The notes under the pieces are model-generated. The model was not told the DNA's origin and did no database searches. It saw only the letters and a list, made by a program, of their open reading frames with translations. A program made the translations under genes and the position numbers. Of a stretch of DNA of 64,000 nt, positions 23,340-34,400 are shown piece by piece; position 1 is the first letter of the stretch; each line of letters begins with the position of its first letter. Source of the DNA: Diabrotica undecimpunctata (taxonomy: Eukaryota > Arthropoda > Insecta > Coleoptera > Chrysomelidae); the NCBI RefSeq assembly GCF_040954645.1, contig NC_092804.1, positions 41,693,753-41,757,752 on the forward strand, in the 5' to 3' direction.

Positions 23340-23880
23340 TATTTATGCATTGAAGAAACTAAACGGTAGCTTTTTAAATTTTTCCAATGTAGGAAATCAT
23401 TATACATTCTTCCCTAAATCTATAAAGTGTGAATCCTTCTGCACTTTTTTTATGAAGTTTTATAGGCGGTTGGATTTCGATCTTATTTATTGTTTTTTTA
23501 TGGTACTTACATACGTTCATTTTTTTTTCTCAAAATATCGATTAGCCCTGTCAAAAAATACAAATTGTCAGCAGTAATATTTTGATTGGTATTAAAAATT
23601 GGTTCGACTTGTGTGGGGTTTAGAAACTTGTCACCATTGCTTAGTACAAATTCATCTGTGTCTTTTCCGGTGTAGATATACATATTTTGTCGATTTATTT
23701 GGAATGTATATATTTTAACTGGGCACCTTCCACGACAGCTCACAAGCATTTCATCCACAATAACAGATTGTTTAATACCATAAACACTTTCACAATGTGC
23801 TATAAACCTATTAAAAATGAACGAAATTGGATTATGTTCCTTCCTGTTAGTGTAACAATCAAATAGTTAAGCTGCTAATA
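23340..23880 (-). pseudogene. piggyBac-like transposase fragment
   Basis: The minus strand reads IVDEMLVSCRGRCPVKIYTF, then YIYTGKDT and ITADNLYFLTGL...ILRKKNERM (23507-23758). After disrupted sequence come FREECIMISYIGK and SSMH-like text (near 23360). These match the DDE_Tnp_1_7 catalytic core of piggyBac transposases, including the IDE and TDN (here ADN) positions. The second catalytic Asp position reads ADN. N and C termini and the terminal repeats are missing. It is a different family from the copy at 38305. Confidence 0.7.
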
Positions 23881-23884
23881 GATA

Positions 23885-24850
23885 TGTGAAGGATGTAGAT
23901 CAGATCTTATAGGGAAATACATCATCGCAGACTGTATACCTGGAGAGCCCCTGGAGATAATGCAACCCGTGTAATAATAAATCAAATAGATTACATTCTT
24001 ATCAACAACAGAGTTAGGAACTACGTCAGTAGAATTACGACATACCCTGGAGCAGATATTGTGTCTAATTACAACTATTTAGTCGCCGATACAAGAGTCA
24101 AGCTAAAACGAATAGACAAAAAACATTAGCAAAAGGATTTTAATATTTCAGATGTCAACAAAAGTCAAGTCTAAAATGATGTAAACGATTACATGAAAAT
24201 AATGAGAATAACCGAAAATGTTGAGAAAACATAGAAATTATTTCGTGAAGATTCTCAAGATAATAAAAGAAGGTAGTGGAAAACATAGTGTAACTAATAT
24301 ATTCAAGAGACACCAATCGATGGCAGAAGAACTACTAGACCTTATTGAACAAAGAACACAATAGAAAGAATTAGAAAAGAAACATGACATGTTCAATATG
24401 CACAAAAAAGTTTGTTAAGTGGCTGACCTGTATGATAAGAAAAATACTAATACTCTCGTATATAATGCAGGAAAAGTTATATTGATGAACGAGAAATATT
24501 TGAAACATGAAGTAAATGTAGAACAATTTAAATCAAAAAAGTCCTTAAATTTTAAAATCTTTTAAAGTTCTTTATGCAATTAAATCACCAAAAATCAAGA
24601 AAGCACTAGACCAGACACAAGATGACCACATCGGTATTCTAGTTACGCGTATATACTACTGGAGAAATACCTGAGAAATGGCTTGAGTATGTTTTTATAG
24701 CAATTCCGATGACACCGCGGGCAAAAACAAAATATTGAGAGAGTTACTCAATTTAAATCATTATTCTGTAACCATAGCTTAAACCTAAACTAACGTCAAA
24801 GAATGATCAAATGCTGTATTTGATCAGTGTTGTTTCATGGCATAAAGACC
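23885..24850 (+). pseudogene. RTE-like LINE endonuclease/RT fragment, decayed
   Basis: The plus strand shows the end of an endonuclease (TWRAPGDN, INQIDYILINNRVRNYVSR), a VADTRVKLKRIDKKH linker, then AEELLDLIEQRT and DLYDKKNTNTLVYN. A RT-like KYLRNGL-type stretch follows. Stops and shifts are frequent and no complete RT block remains. Confidence 0.5.
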
Positions 24851-25845
24851 TGGACCAGATCATTCGCCTAGAGGCGGTGTGTAGATGTGATTGAAAAGAA
24901 GAACACTCTGAATATTCTGGACAGCGATGCTGACCAACGAAGCTGTATTAATGGAGGGTTGGGTATTTTTTTTCGTTTTTTTTTTTATTTTATTTTATTT
25001 GATAGTATAACTGTTCAAGCGTATCCAGTTAAAATTTCAGAGTGATCGGAACAAAATTGATGGAGTTATAGGCGTTTACGAGTGAGTGAGTTAATTGAGT
25101 GAGGTGAGTGAGTCGGGTGAGTGAGTTTGGTGAGTGTGTGAGATGAATGAGTGAATGAGTGGGGTGAGTGAGTACTCACATAGAAATTGGAGTAAGTATA
25201 GTGTCAAGTTCTCATAATTATGCACTCGCGGCAGATAACAATCGAATTACAAACGCGGATAAAATGGCTGCAGATGCAACAAAAAAAAAAGACAGAGTTT
25301 GTTGAAAGTAGAAACAAAAGGTGCTCTAGATATTTCAGCAGAAAGCACGTAGCTATATGAGAATAGAATAGACGATACTGTGTAAGTATCAAAAAAATAA
25401 TTTTTTTTTAAACGTCTTTTTTTTGGAATATTTTTTTTCAAGTTGGTGTTCATTCTCAAAAACTACTTGATCGATCCTTCTCCAATTTTGCACACCTTTT
25501 TTATAGATAAATTACTAAATAAATTATTAGTCAAATTTTAACAAAAAATTTTTTTGCTCTAAATTTTGAAAAAACGATAAAATGAACAATATCTCATCGT
25601 GACGACCTAAGAAAGCTCATAAACTAATGAAATATTTTTGTTTTTGTTAATAGATGGTCCAGTTATAAGTTATGACGAACACCGTAAAGTAACTTTTTTT
25701 CTCATTTTATAAATGATTTATATTAAACAATTTTTCAAAAACAAATCTTAAAAATGTATTAAAAATATTGAAAATAAACCCTATCTTCCCCTTAAATATA
25801 TCAAATGCCGTTCTTAAGACTATTAAAATAAGAAAAATGTTATAT
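24851..25845. other. Simple-repeat and AT-rich stretch
   Basis: The notable content is a (GTGA)n-rich tract at about 25079-25185. The rest is AT-rich with poly-T and poly-A runs and no motif that I recognise. Confidence 0.5.
25079..25185. repeat. GAGT/GTGA simple tandem repeat
   Basis: About 100 bp of imperfect GAGTGAGT repeats, interrupted by GGG and TTT variants. Confidence 0.8.
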
Positions 25846-25957
25846 CGAGGGAGGAGAATTTTTATAGGAGACCGGTACAGAATCACTCAGCTTATCGTGA
25901 AAGAAAAAATCGAATTCGAAGGAAGCAAATAACATGGCTCAAAAACATTCACTATTA

Positions 25958-26781
25958 AGGTCGTGGCATATTATCATGCACGTTGCGTTTTCAGCACATA
26001 GCGTTTAGTTTTCGAAAAATATAATTTAAATGGTTTTAAATATGAACAACTCACACTGTCCGGAACGTAGCGTTTCAGACACTTAACGTTTCCGTTCAGT
26101 ATATTCGAAAACAATATTTTACTGATGCCGACGGCTACGTAACGAGTCGTAACCGGTTGGTAAGGATAATGTGAATTAGATGTTCGTCGTTTTCCCCTCG
26201 TTGTTTATTTAGGTATTTGTTTGATTTTGATACAGAGTATTTAAATAAATAATTTTCGAGGCTATTTTGTCATTTATGCATGTGTTTTTATTGCTTTGTG
26301 ACAATTAATCACGGAAGTGATAAACAATTAGGACTTTTGTACGGAAGTGATACCTCTTCTTTTTAAAAATACTTTTTGGTTTGATATGTACGGCTTCGTT
26401 AAATGTAGTATTTTGTTTTTTAACTGAAGGTGTAATTAAATTTAAAACATATTTAAACTGAATCCTATTCATTCTAAAATATCCATAATATTTTTCATCG
26501 TCATCAATTAATTCTCTGTATAAAGTCCAGTATTCACCTTCCTTCTTCCTTTCTCTTAGCATTGGATGTACTTCAAACCTTCTTTTTAACACAGTTTTTC
26601 ATTCTGCATCGTTAAGTAGAAGAGCAATTGCACATAATTTTTGTCGAGAAAAGCGATATCATATCTTCACCAAACCAAACTGAAACGTTCTATGTATGAA
26701 AATGTGAACGCGCAGTCCGATTGGTGGAATGGAAGCGCTACGTTCCGGAAACTATACGTGCACGATAATATGCCGCGACCT
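25958..26781. mobile_element. PIF/Harbinger deletion derivative, TTA target duplication
   Basis: The ends AGGTCGTGGCATATTATC and, on the other strand, AGGTCGCGGCATATTATC form terminal inverted repeats of about 26 bp. TTA occurs outside both ends (25955-25957 and 26782-26784), matching the 3-bp TWA duplication of Harbinger transposons. At 824 bp it is far shorter than an autonomous element of two genes, so most of it has been deleted. Confidence 0.85.
26305..26592 (-). pseudogene. Harbinger transposase N-terminal fragment
   Basis: The 95-residue frame includes RRFEVHPMLRERKKEGEYWTLYRELIDDDEKYYGYFRMNRIQFKYVLNLITPSVKKQNT. This is the N-terminal signature of HARBI1/DDE_Tnp_4 transposases. The DDE catalytic part is absent. 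The fragment sits centrally inside the TTA-flanked element at 25958-26781, which supports the family call. Confidence 0.8.
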
Positions 26782-26884
26782 TTAGACTGGAATACACAGT
26801 GCCGAACAACTATTATGATTAGCTGAAGACTGTCAAACAACTAGCCAGTGTAATTTCCAACATTAGAAGAACCTATTATTAACC

Positions 26885-28200
26885 CATAAGATATTTAGTA
26901 AATATCTTATGAAACGATCGTTACTAATTATAAAGTTTTTATTAAAAATTTTTGTCGTATAGATTTTTATACGCTTCTTCTTTAGCCCCTGCTACAGATA
27001 ATTTCGTTAATTTTTGGCAACATTATAACTTTAAATATTTGTGACATATTATTTTCCTAACAATCCTTATACAGTTTTCTCTTGTCGTTTATTTTTTTTA
27101 TATAGTGTGACTTCTACCATATCTCTTTATTCTCAAATTCTTTTCCTGATGCGAATTATGAATGTTCTTGGGAAAAACACTTTTTTAAAAACTGAACTTC
27201 ACAATTAAAACTTTTATTTCGACTTACAAAGATTTTAGTAACAACAATAATAATTTAAATCAGACTTTATTTTAAATCAGACTTTTAATTAATCAGACTT
27301 ATAATTAATCAGACTGAAAAATATTGATTTTAACATGGTGTTTTTATAATTTATTAATTGCTGATCTTGCTGTTCAATACGTCGCAATTTAGTCCAGAAT
27401 GTTCAAGCGGTAGCCCCGTGTTGGAATCCACGTGGTGGAACTTACTGGATGGTAGCGGTCATCGTACTGTAACTTGCTTTTATCTTAAAAAAGAAATTTC
27501 AACTGCTGTATCTCAAATAATATCTGTCATCTTTCCTTAAAATTGTATTAGGATTACTTTTTGTGTTCCAACTCAATTCCATCAACATCCCCATCCCAAG
27601 TAACTTGCGTTGTTGACTGAGTCTAACCAACTATATTCTCCTGTAGTCATTAAATTTTCATATATCACTTTTTGTTGTAATAAAGTAATGTATCTGAGAC
27701 TAATTTTATTTAATTTTGGTAATAAAAAATTTTGTTCCAGAACTATTTTAACTAAAACTCACTAACTAGTAAACTAGTTAGAAATAACTTCTAACAACTT
27801 TGAAATTAAGGAAGTAGATGAGCAGTTAATAAACAAGTGGTACATTAATTATTAATTAATTAATTCTTAGTAACGTATGTTTGGTTACCAAACGAAAGAA
27901 GGAATTCGCTTAGGACAAGGGTAAGCAAAGTTTTCCACTTTCCCTAGACAGGTTTACGTAATTGTAATTATCGTAGTATAAATACGAAACAATGAATATA
28001 CAAATGAGTATTTACTTCTGATATTTTTGAACCGAAGCTTGCATACTGGCGTTGCATTAATTTTTCTCTATAGTAAAATGCACAGCAGATCGTCACGAAA
28101 TTAGCGACACGAAATATTTGGAAAAGTCAAATTCGACAAGGGTGTCTGTTATACAACATGTAAACATTTCATTTTGTGAATAACTATATATGAATCGTCA
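26885..28200. other. AT-rich stretch, no gene recognised
   Basis: It contains a small tandem repeat of TAAATCAGACTTTT-like units at about 27256-27316 (four copies). Otherwise there is no motif or frame that I can support. Confidence 0.5.
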
Positions 28201-28204
28201 TATG

Positions 28205-28260
<56 letters not shown>
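28201..28260. repeat. (TA)n microsatellite
   Basis: About 55 bp of TA repeat abuts the left end of the mariner-like element at 28261. Confidence 0.95.
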
Positions 28261-28264
<4 letters not shown>

Positions 28265-30035
28265 GGTCCTTAAGTAACTGTACGAAAAGAAACAGTAGAT
28301 TGTACACTTTAAAATATTACGAAATGTTGATATTAAGAAAGATACAGATACAGGAAAATAGAAAAAAAACATTAATACTTCTGAATTTTGGTATAAAATA
28401 CCTTTAAATAAAGTTAGTAGTTAACAAAATATTAAATAAAATAAATATATCAGCAGGATAATTAATATCAGGATTTGACAAAATAACAGAATAATAGGAT
28501 TTTACACCAAACATTTTACGTTTTATGTTAAATTAAAGTCATAATCAAAACATTTTGTTTACAAACTAAACTAAGAAATAGTTAAACTAAATAACATAAC
28601 TTTTTGTGAAAGTAAATGTTCGATATTTTCACCATTTTCTTTAATTCATTTGTCAATATATTCCATAAAAGATCGTCTCATATGAAATAGCATCATTGGT
28701 TCTAAAGAAACTGCTGCAGTAGTTATTTCTTCCCATAGTTGGTTGCGAATGTTTATGGGATTCTTATAAACACGTTGATTTAATGCGCTCCATATACCAA
28801 AATCAAGCGGATTAAATTCTGGGCTACGTGGTGGCTATAATGTATAATGGATGAATATATTCTTCTGGCTACATATCCAAATCTTATGGTATATTGTGGA
28901 ACTACATCTTATTTGTCGCAGAGGTTAAATAATATATTAAACTGTGATGTATCTCGTTCATTGGTTACTTATATACATACGAAATAACCTATCGATGACA
29001 TTACTTATTTATATGATTACGTTACAGCTTACGAGTAGCTATAATTACATCTTGAACAAATGGACTATTATGATTTACTAACGAACTAATATTATGGTGA
29101 ACTAAATTGACTGTGTGTTTACTGTGTAATGAATAATAAGTATTCTTTTGGGATTTATTATGAATTAAATAATTATATCAATATCCCACCACATTGCCAA
29201 GGAATACCTTGCCATTGACTACCACGACCAATTCAACGTTCAGAAAAGTTGTATTTAAGTATGTTCTCACTGCCTTCTCTCTAGAATGTGGAGGTATACC
29301 ATCTTGCATAAACCACACATTTTTGGGTTTTCAGCATTTTACAATAGAGAAAAAGTAATACAACGCCAGTATAGAAGCTTAAGAAGCGATAGAAAAGGGA
29401 AATTGTAAACATAATGACGGCCAACGTCTGAATACGGACACGGCACCTAAAGTAGAAGATGAAGAATTTTTTCTCCAATAAGACATTTAGCAGCCATAAC
29501 AAAGCATTTTGTGATGTAACATTATCATCTTTGAGTTGTTTTAATAAGAATAAACTATGAATTATACTTATCTACAGATATTCAGTGCTTTACCGCACAA
29601 ATATTATTATGCAGCTGACTTATAAAATGCGATTATCTCGAAAACAGTTGAATTTTGAGGTTACTAACAAGTATACCATTTCTGAAATAATGTATCTTTA
29701 ATATTTTTTAACACAAATAGAGGTAACTTAAAGAGGAAAAAAGTTAACCGGAAATTTATGTCACACATGTGACATATGTGGCGCCCTCTATGAGCTAAAT
29801 TAAAGTATGTATGAAATTATAATTTATCCTACTCAAAAGCATTCAATTGTAAATGTTTGTCTAAAAATATTTACAAACGTAAAAATTATAGCAAAAAATA
29901 AAATTCTAAATCTCCAATTTAACAGCCTGTATCTTTCTTAATATCAACATTTTATTAAAGCAAGTTGGCTTAAATCATAATATTTTAGAGTACAGAATCT
30001 ACGGTTTCTGTTTGTACAATTACTTAAGGACCACC

Positions 30036-30036
<1 letters not shown>
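28261..30036 (-). mobile_element. Mariner-like DNA transposon, decayed
   Basis: The ends GGGTGGTCCTTAAGTAA and its complement form terminal inverted repeats that continue inwards to a CTGTATCTTTCTTAATATCA motif. The right terminal region (29570-30036) has a close copy at 63260-63683. Transposase pieces lie on the minus strand. WFMQDGIPPHSREKAVRTYLNTTF (about 29220-29325) carries the second catalytic Asp. SPEFNPLDFGIWSALNQRVYKNPINIRNQLWEEI is at 28730-28830, and IKENGENIEHLL near 28620. About 300 bp of unrelated sequence (28850-29150) separates the pieces. Both flanks are TA microsatellites. Confidence 0.8.

Positions 30037-30040
<4 letters not shown>

Positions 30041-30092
<52 letters not shown>
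30041..30092. repeat. (TA)n microsatellite
   Basis: A TA repeat lies 4 bp beyond the right end of the mariner-like element. Confidence 0.95.
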
Positions 30093-30097
<5 letters not shown>

Positions 30098-30885
30098 TTC
30101 TTGTGATTTTGAAAATGTGCAATGAACAAAATTGTTTACCTGTAAAAGATAAATACAGCAGTGATGATGATGTTAGAAAAACACATGGTTTATCTGTAGA
30201 TGATTCAAATAAACAGGATTCCAAAATGTAAATATCTTTGATTATTTTCAATAATTTTTATGAAAAAATATCAAAACTGGTCGTAATTTGTTATTTTGAG
30301 GTAAACTTTCTGTAGTGAATTTAAAAAAATAATCAAATTAAATTAGTGAATCAATTTTAAAAATATTATTTAAAATTTTAAAATACAGAGAACATAGTAT
30401 GAAGCTTCTGCTTGTCTAGAGTACCATCTACTGTACCCACTGTTTTAAACCGTAGATTTTAAAAATCCAAATTATGAAAACTAGAAACTTCTAATTAAAA
30501 CAATTATTAAACAAAGATAAGAGATACAAGAAATATATATCTTATCTTTGCATCGCTTCACAGGCCGACATGATTTTTGGTGTTTTGAGTTTGAGATGTG
30601 TCCTTAGCTAATACGGGTACGCTGATTCTCAATATGAATTCGGTTTAAGCCCATCACATCAAAATTTTTTACAAAATTAAAAAGAACCTTGTGAGATATT
30701 ATGTACTAGCGTAACGTAACGTAACAAATACCTTATTGATATTACGTAAATTACATTTAAAATTATTTTTTTTTAAAATACTTATATTTCGAAAGAAAAA
30801 ATTTTAATACATTATGTTAATTTCATTTAAATGGCAATACTGCCTATGCCGTCTAATCTTAGGATCATTACTGAAAGATAAAAAT
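30093..30885. other. AT-rich stretch, no gene recognised
   Basis: No motif or long frame is visible. A short palindromic ACGTAACGTAACGTAAC-like run occurs near 30710-30725. Confidence 0.5.
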
Positions 30886-30889
30886 CTAT

Positions 30890-31840
30890 GGGCTCCAGGT
30901 AACCATATTTTCGTGGTATAGGTATCGTGAAAAAGAGTTCACGGAATATTTTTCTCAAGAGGGCTCATTGGTGTATTGTCATAATATTCCTGAAGTAGTC
31001 ATGAAACTGGGAGCTGACAATTACGATTCCACATCATGGCAGATATTTATTGATTCTTCTAAGAGAAGTTTAAAGGGTGTCTTGTTGTTCAATGGTAATA
31101 CTTATGCCTCAGTACCCGTTGCTCACTCCGTGCATCTCAAAGGAATATATGAGAATCTTGAGCTGTTGCTAAATAAAATAAAGTATAGCGAATATTGTTG
31201 GCAACTCTGTGGAGGTCTCAAAATAATATCCATACTTTTGGGTTAGCAGTCTAGATTCACAAAGTATCCATGTTTTTTGTGCGAGTGGAACAGTCGAGCA
31301 CGAAATTTACATTACGTTAAGAAAGAGTGGCCACTCAGAGAAATGCTTGTACCGGGACAAAAAAATGTGCAACGTGATACACTAGGTGACCCAAAATTAG
31401 TTCTTTTGCCTCCTCTTCACATACAGTTAGGATTTATAAAGCAGTTAGTCAAAGCTTTAGATAAACAAGGTGACTGCTTTAAGTATCTGTGTCACAAATT
31501 TTCTGCACTTTCTGAAGCTAAACCTAAAGAAGGAATTTTTGTAGGCCCTCAAATTCGAACCTTAAAATCAAACAGATTGTTTCAGAATACAATGATCCAG
31601 GATGAATCTAAAGCATGAAATTCTTTCGTAGAAGTCATAGATGGTTTCCTTTGAAACAACAAGTCTTCAACCTATAAAGAAATTGTAGCCAACATAGTCG
31701 AAAATTATAAAATCTGGAATGCAATATGAGCGTCAAACTTCATTTTTTGGATTCCCACGTTGACTATTTTCCCAAAAATCTTATATCAATAAGCGAGGAG
31801 CAGAGAGAGAGATTCGATATTTGGTATTTCTGGTACTTAA
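30890..31840 (+). pseudogene. Decayed copy of an uncharacterised repetitive protein family
   Basis: One frame reads from about 30910 (YRYREKEFTEYFSQEGSLVYCHNIPE) through SWQIFIDSSKRSLKGVLLFNGN, SVHLKGIYENLELLLNKI and YCWQLCGGLKIISILLG. A TAG near 31244 interrupts it; then follow FTKYPCFLCEWNSRARN, WPLREMLVPGQKNVQ, LLPPLHIQLGFIKQLVKALDKQGDCFKYLCHKF and GIFVGPQIR. After further stops and a shift near 31728 it ends SVKLHFLDSHVDYFPKNL and SEEQRERFD. From memory, proteins like this occur as many-copy uncharacterised entries in arthropods and some cnidarians. No enzymatic domain is assigned. Conserved Cys and His residues (CFLCEW, HFLDSH) could bind metal, but that is speculation. Confidence 0.55.
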
Positions 31841-32142
31841 CCTTAATGACAGTCACTCAACTAAATGTTTTTGTGTTTGTTTTGTTTTTAATTTGAATTG
31901 TGTTTGTACTTATATTTTAATTGTTAAAGTAAATTATACAACTAAATGTTACATGTAGAATATAGCTGCAACCCACATTGTATCCACAAACCATTACTTG
32001 ATGTTATTAAAAAATCAGACTGCCGTTAACCTGAATCAACTCTCAGGTGATGATGCCAATGAAAATTAGCGAAATATAATGAAGTGTTGAACAGAGTACA
32101 CTTGGCTTTCAATCAGCTGCATACCCAATTAACCTCAACCCC

Positions 32143-32143
32143 C

Positions 32144-32198
<55 letters not shown>
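32143..32198. repeat. (TA)n microsatellite inside a LINE RT
   Basis: The repeat begins immediately after the GSVLGPLLFLILYI block of the minus-strand RT. It replaces the expected downstream RT sequence and gives an artificial Tyr-Ile repeat in translation. Confidence 0.9.
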
Positions 32199-32200
<2 letters not shown>

Positions 32201-32710
32201 CAAGAATAGCAGAGGACCCAAAACTGATCCTTGTGATACTCCGGTTGAAACTGGTAGAAGATTAGATTCTTGATTTTTAAATGCAACAATATGTGTTCTT
32301 CCTGTAAGATATGATTTTAAAAGTTCGTGTATGGTACCACTTATTCCATAGTACTCCAATTTTATCAATAGTGTTTGAATGTCCACACAAGCAAAAGCTT
32401 TTGTAAGGTCACACATTAATCCATTAGTAGGTTCATCTGCATCAAGACCGTGCACAATTTGTTCTATTACTTATAATAAAGCTTTAGTTGTTGATTTGAG
32501 TTATTGAAGTTATACTACTATACGCGCGTTCGGAGTTGGAAATTTGTACGGGAGTGAATCGGCAAAATCATTACATATGTAAGATATAGGTAAGAGAGAG
32601 ACAGAAGATATATTTTCTCTCTCTTCCTCTCTCGAATATAAAAATGTTCCTTTTGTCAAAATATACTTAATATTTAGTATTATTATTATTATTATTTTAT
32701 ATTAATTCGG

Positions 32711-32711
32711 T

Positions 32712-32757
<46 letters not shown>
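32711..32757. repeat. (TA)n microsatellite
   Basis: About 45 bp of TA repeat preceded by ATT triplets (32675-32695). Confidence 0.95.
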
Positions 32758-32760
<3 letters not shown>

Positions 32761-32934
32761 GCCAAAGTCTTTTACAAATAAATATTCTTCCTGGAAGTTC
32801 TATGATTCGTAATAACCTTTCCATTTTTGGAATACAATAAATAAATAAACACAAACACAAAATACAACCAAAAAACTGACATCTTAATAATTTTCTTGTT
32901 AAAACGACATTGATTAGCCACCTTCTTATTTAAG

Positions 32935-33010
32935 GTTACTGGTCGAATGAGTTGAAGCGCGGTATTTAGAACCAGAAGTCGCGAGTTCGATCCCAATGAG
33001 GGAATATATT
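32935..33010 (+). repeat. tRNA-like SINE head (pol III boxes)
   Basis: TGGTCGAATGAG at 32940 resembles an A box and GAGTTCGATCC at 32983-32993 a B box. They start 43 bp apart, the spacing of a tRNA promoter. The sequence does not fold into a full tRNA with paired acceptor ends by eye. A SINE head is more likely than a tRNA gene. No target duplication was found. Confidence 0.4.
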
Positions 33011-33845
33011 TTTTTATTTATTATGTTCTGATTTTTGTCACTTTGGTTTTAAAAATCAAAGAATGAAAAAATCATAATATCATTTTTAATATTGTTTCGA
33101 TAACTTTATACATTATTTAATTTTCCAAACTATTTTATTTATCATTGAATATTTAGTATATATAGTAGTCATGGGCGTAGAGATAAAAGGGCAAATATAA
33201 TGATTGTTATTTTAAATTTGTTTTATGTATAATATATTGCTATGTATGGAGATAAATCTCAAAAAGGTCGATTTTATTTTTAAATTAAGATTTTTTGGCA
33301 TATATATGATACTAGTGACGTTATCCATCTGGGAAGAAAGAGTTATTCTTTCACCGAGAGTTAATTTAATAAGATTTTCACAATTTGGTGTGGATTTTGA
33401 AACGGTGCCACAAAGAATCAAAAAATCCAAGGACCTAATGATTTATACAAGTGCTTTCAAATAATATATTAATTTCTCCATGGTCCCATTCAAGAGTATC
33501 TTACAAAATGGCGCCAAGACGATATTAATAAAACTGAGGCTTAGTTCAGTTACCTAAAAATTTAGTAATTCAAGTTGTAAGGTTCAGAAAAGAGTTGTTT
33601 GGGTTATTTCGTTTTTTTTTCCACGTTAGCAAATTGAATAAATTCATTTATTTTCGCTAGAATATATGTTAAATATGTTGTAACTATCTCCACAATTTAT
33701 GAGAACAAACTATATACTAAAATTTTTGATCCTTTTAATATTTATTATTAAGGACTCAATAGTTATTGTCTGTCTGTTTTTCCACCTTTATGTGCTATAA
33801 CTATAAAGGAAAAATACTTAATACTTGATACATAGTTTGGTGTAA
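33011..33845. other. No gene recognised
   Basis: This is the AT-rich interior of the inverted-end element. Complementary short frames at 33212-33464 carry no known motif. Confidence 0.4.
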
Positions 33846-33849
33846 GGTC

Positions 33850-34400
33850 GAACCCTGTTGAATTTCTGCTTCTTATTCTTATTCTTTATAAGCCATTCTG
33901 CTTGTTAATTGGCGGATTAATACATATATGGAAGGTTGTCAATCCGTCTTTTGCCCGGCAGTCTGATACTTCTGGTGACTTACCTCTTGTTATTTTGACG
34001 ACACAGGTCTCCCCCATTCTGCTTATGGGGTTATTCCATTTTAATTGTTTCTATTTATTGTTTATTCGCTTATACACTGTATGGTACATTTTCTTCTAAT
34101 GTCTTCGCTTCTCTTTCGATCTCTCAGCGTATTTTCTGTAACTCTTCTCAGTACTCTCATTCTCATGTCTGCCGTTTCCAGTAGCCTTTGTGTTGTGGCT
34201 GTGACGGGTCTTGTTTCTGAGGCATATGGCATTATTGGTCTTACACTGACTTTATAAATTCTTGACTTCATATCAGTGTTAATGTGTCTGTTTCGCCATA
34301 AAGTGTTATTAATTCATCTTGTCAGTCTGTTTGCTTTTTGTACTTGATTTCTCACTTCTTTGTCCAAGACTCCATAGCTGCACAATGTAGCTGCACATTA
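33850..34400 (-). pseudogene. LINE C-terminal fragment
   Basis: The minus strand reads MKSRIYKVSVRPIMPYASETRPVTATTQRLLETADMRMRVLRRVTENTLRDRKRSEDIRRKC (34062-34271). WNGI and a KSPEVSDCRAK-type segment follow, towards an AAGAATAAGAATAAG tail near 33870. This is the YGSETW...RTAEMR.LR...G.T..DR.R+E.IR C-terminal signature of truncated LINEs common in insects. Stops separate the parts. Confidence 0.65.

Larger units (their letters stand above)
25850..26880 (+). pseudogene. LINE 3' tail split by a Harbinger insertion
   Basis: Before the insert the plus strand shows text like LIVKEKIEFEGSK and ITWLKNIH. After the insert comes LLRLAEDCQTTSQCNFQH. This corresponds to the SWLKNIREW tail of the common LINE type. 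The Harbinger element 25958-26781 separates the two parts. Confidence 0.5.

Noticed and set aside
25079..25185. CRISPR-like or regulatory repeat array
   Set aside because: The units are 4-8 bp with no spacers; it is a plain simple repeat in eukaryotic DNA.
28184..28372. Open frame with a Tyr-Ile repeat
   Set aside because: It is a translation of the TA microsatellite. The same applies to frames at 29944-30129 and 63683-63865.
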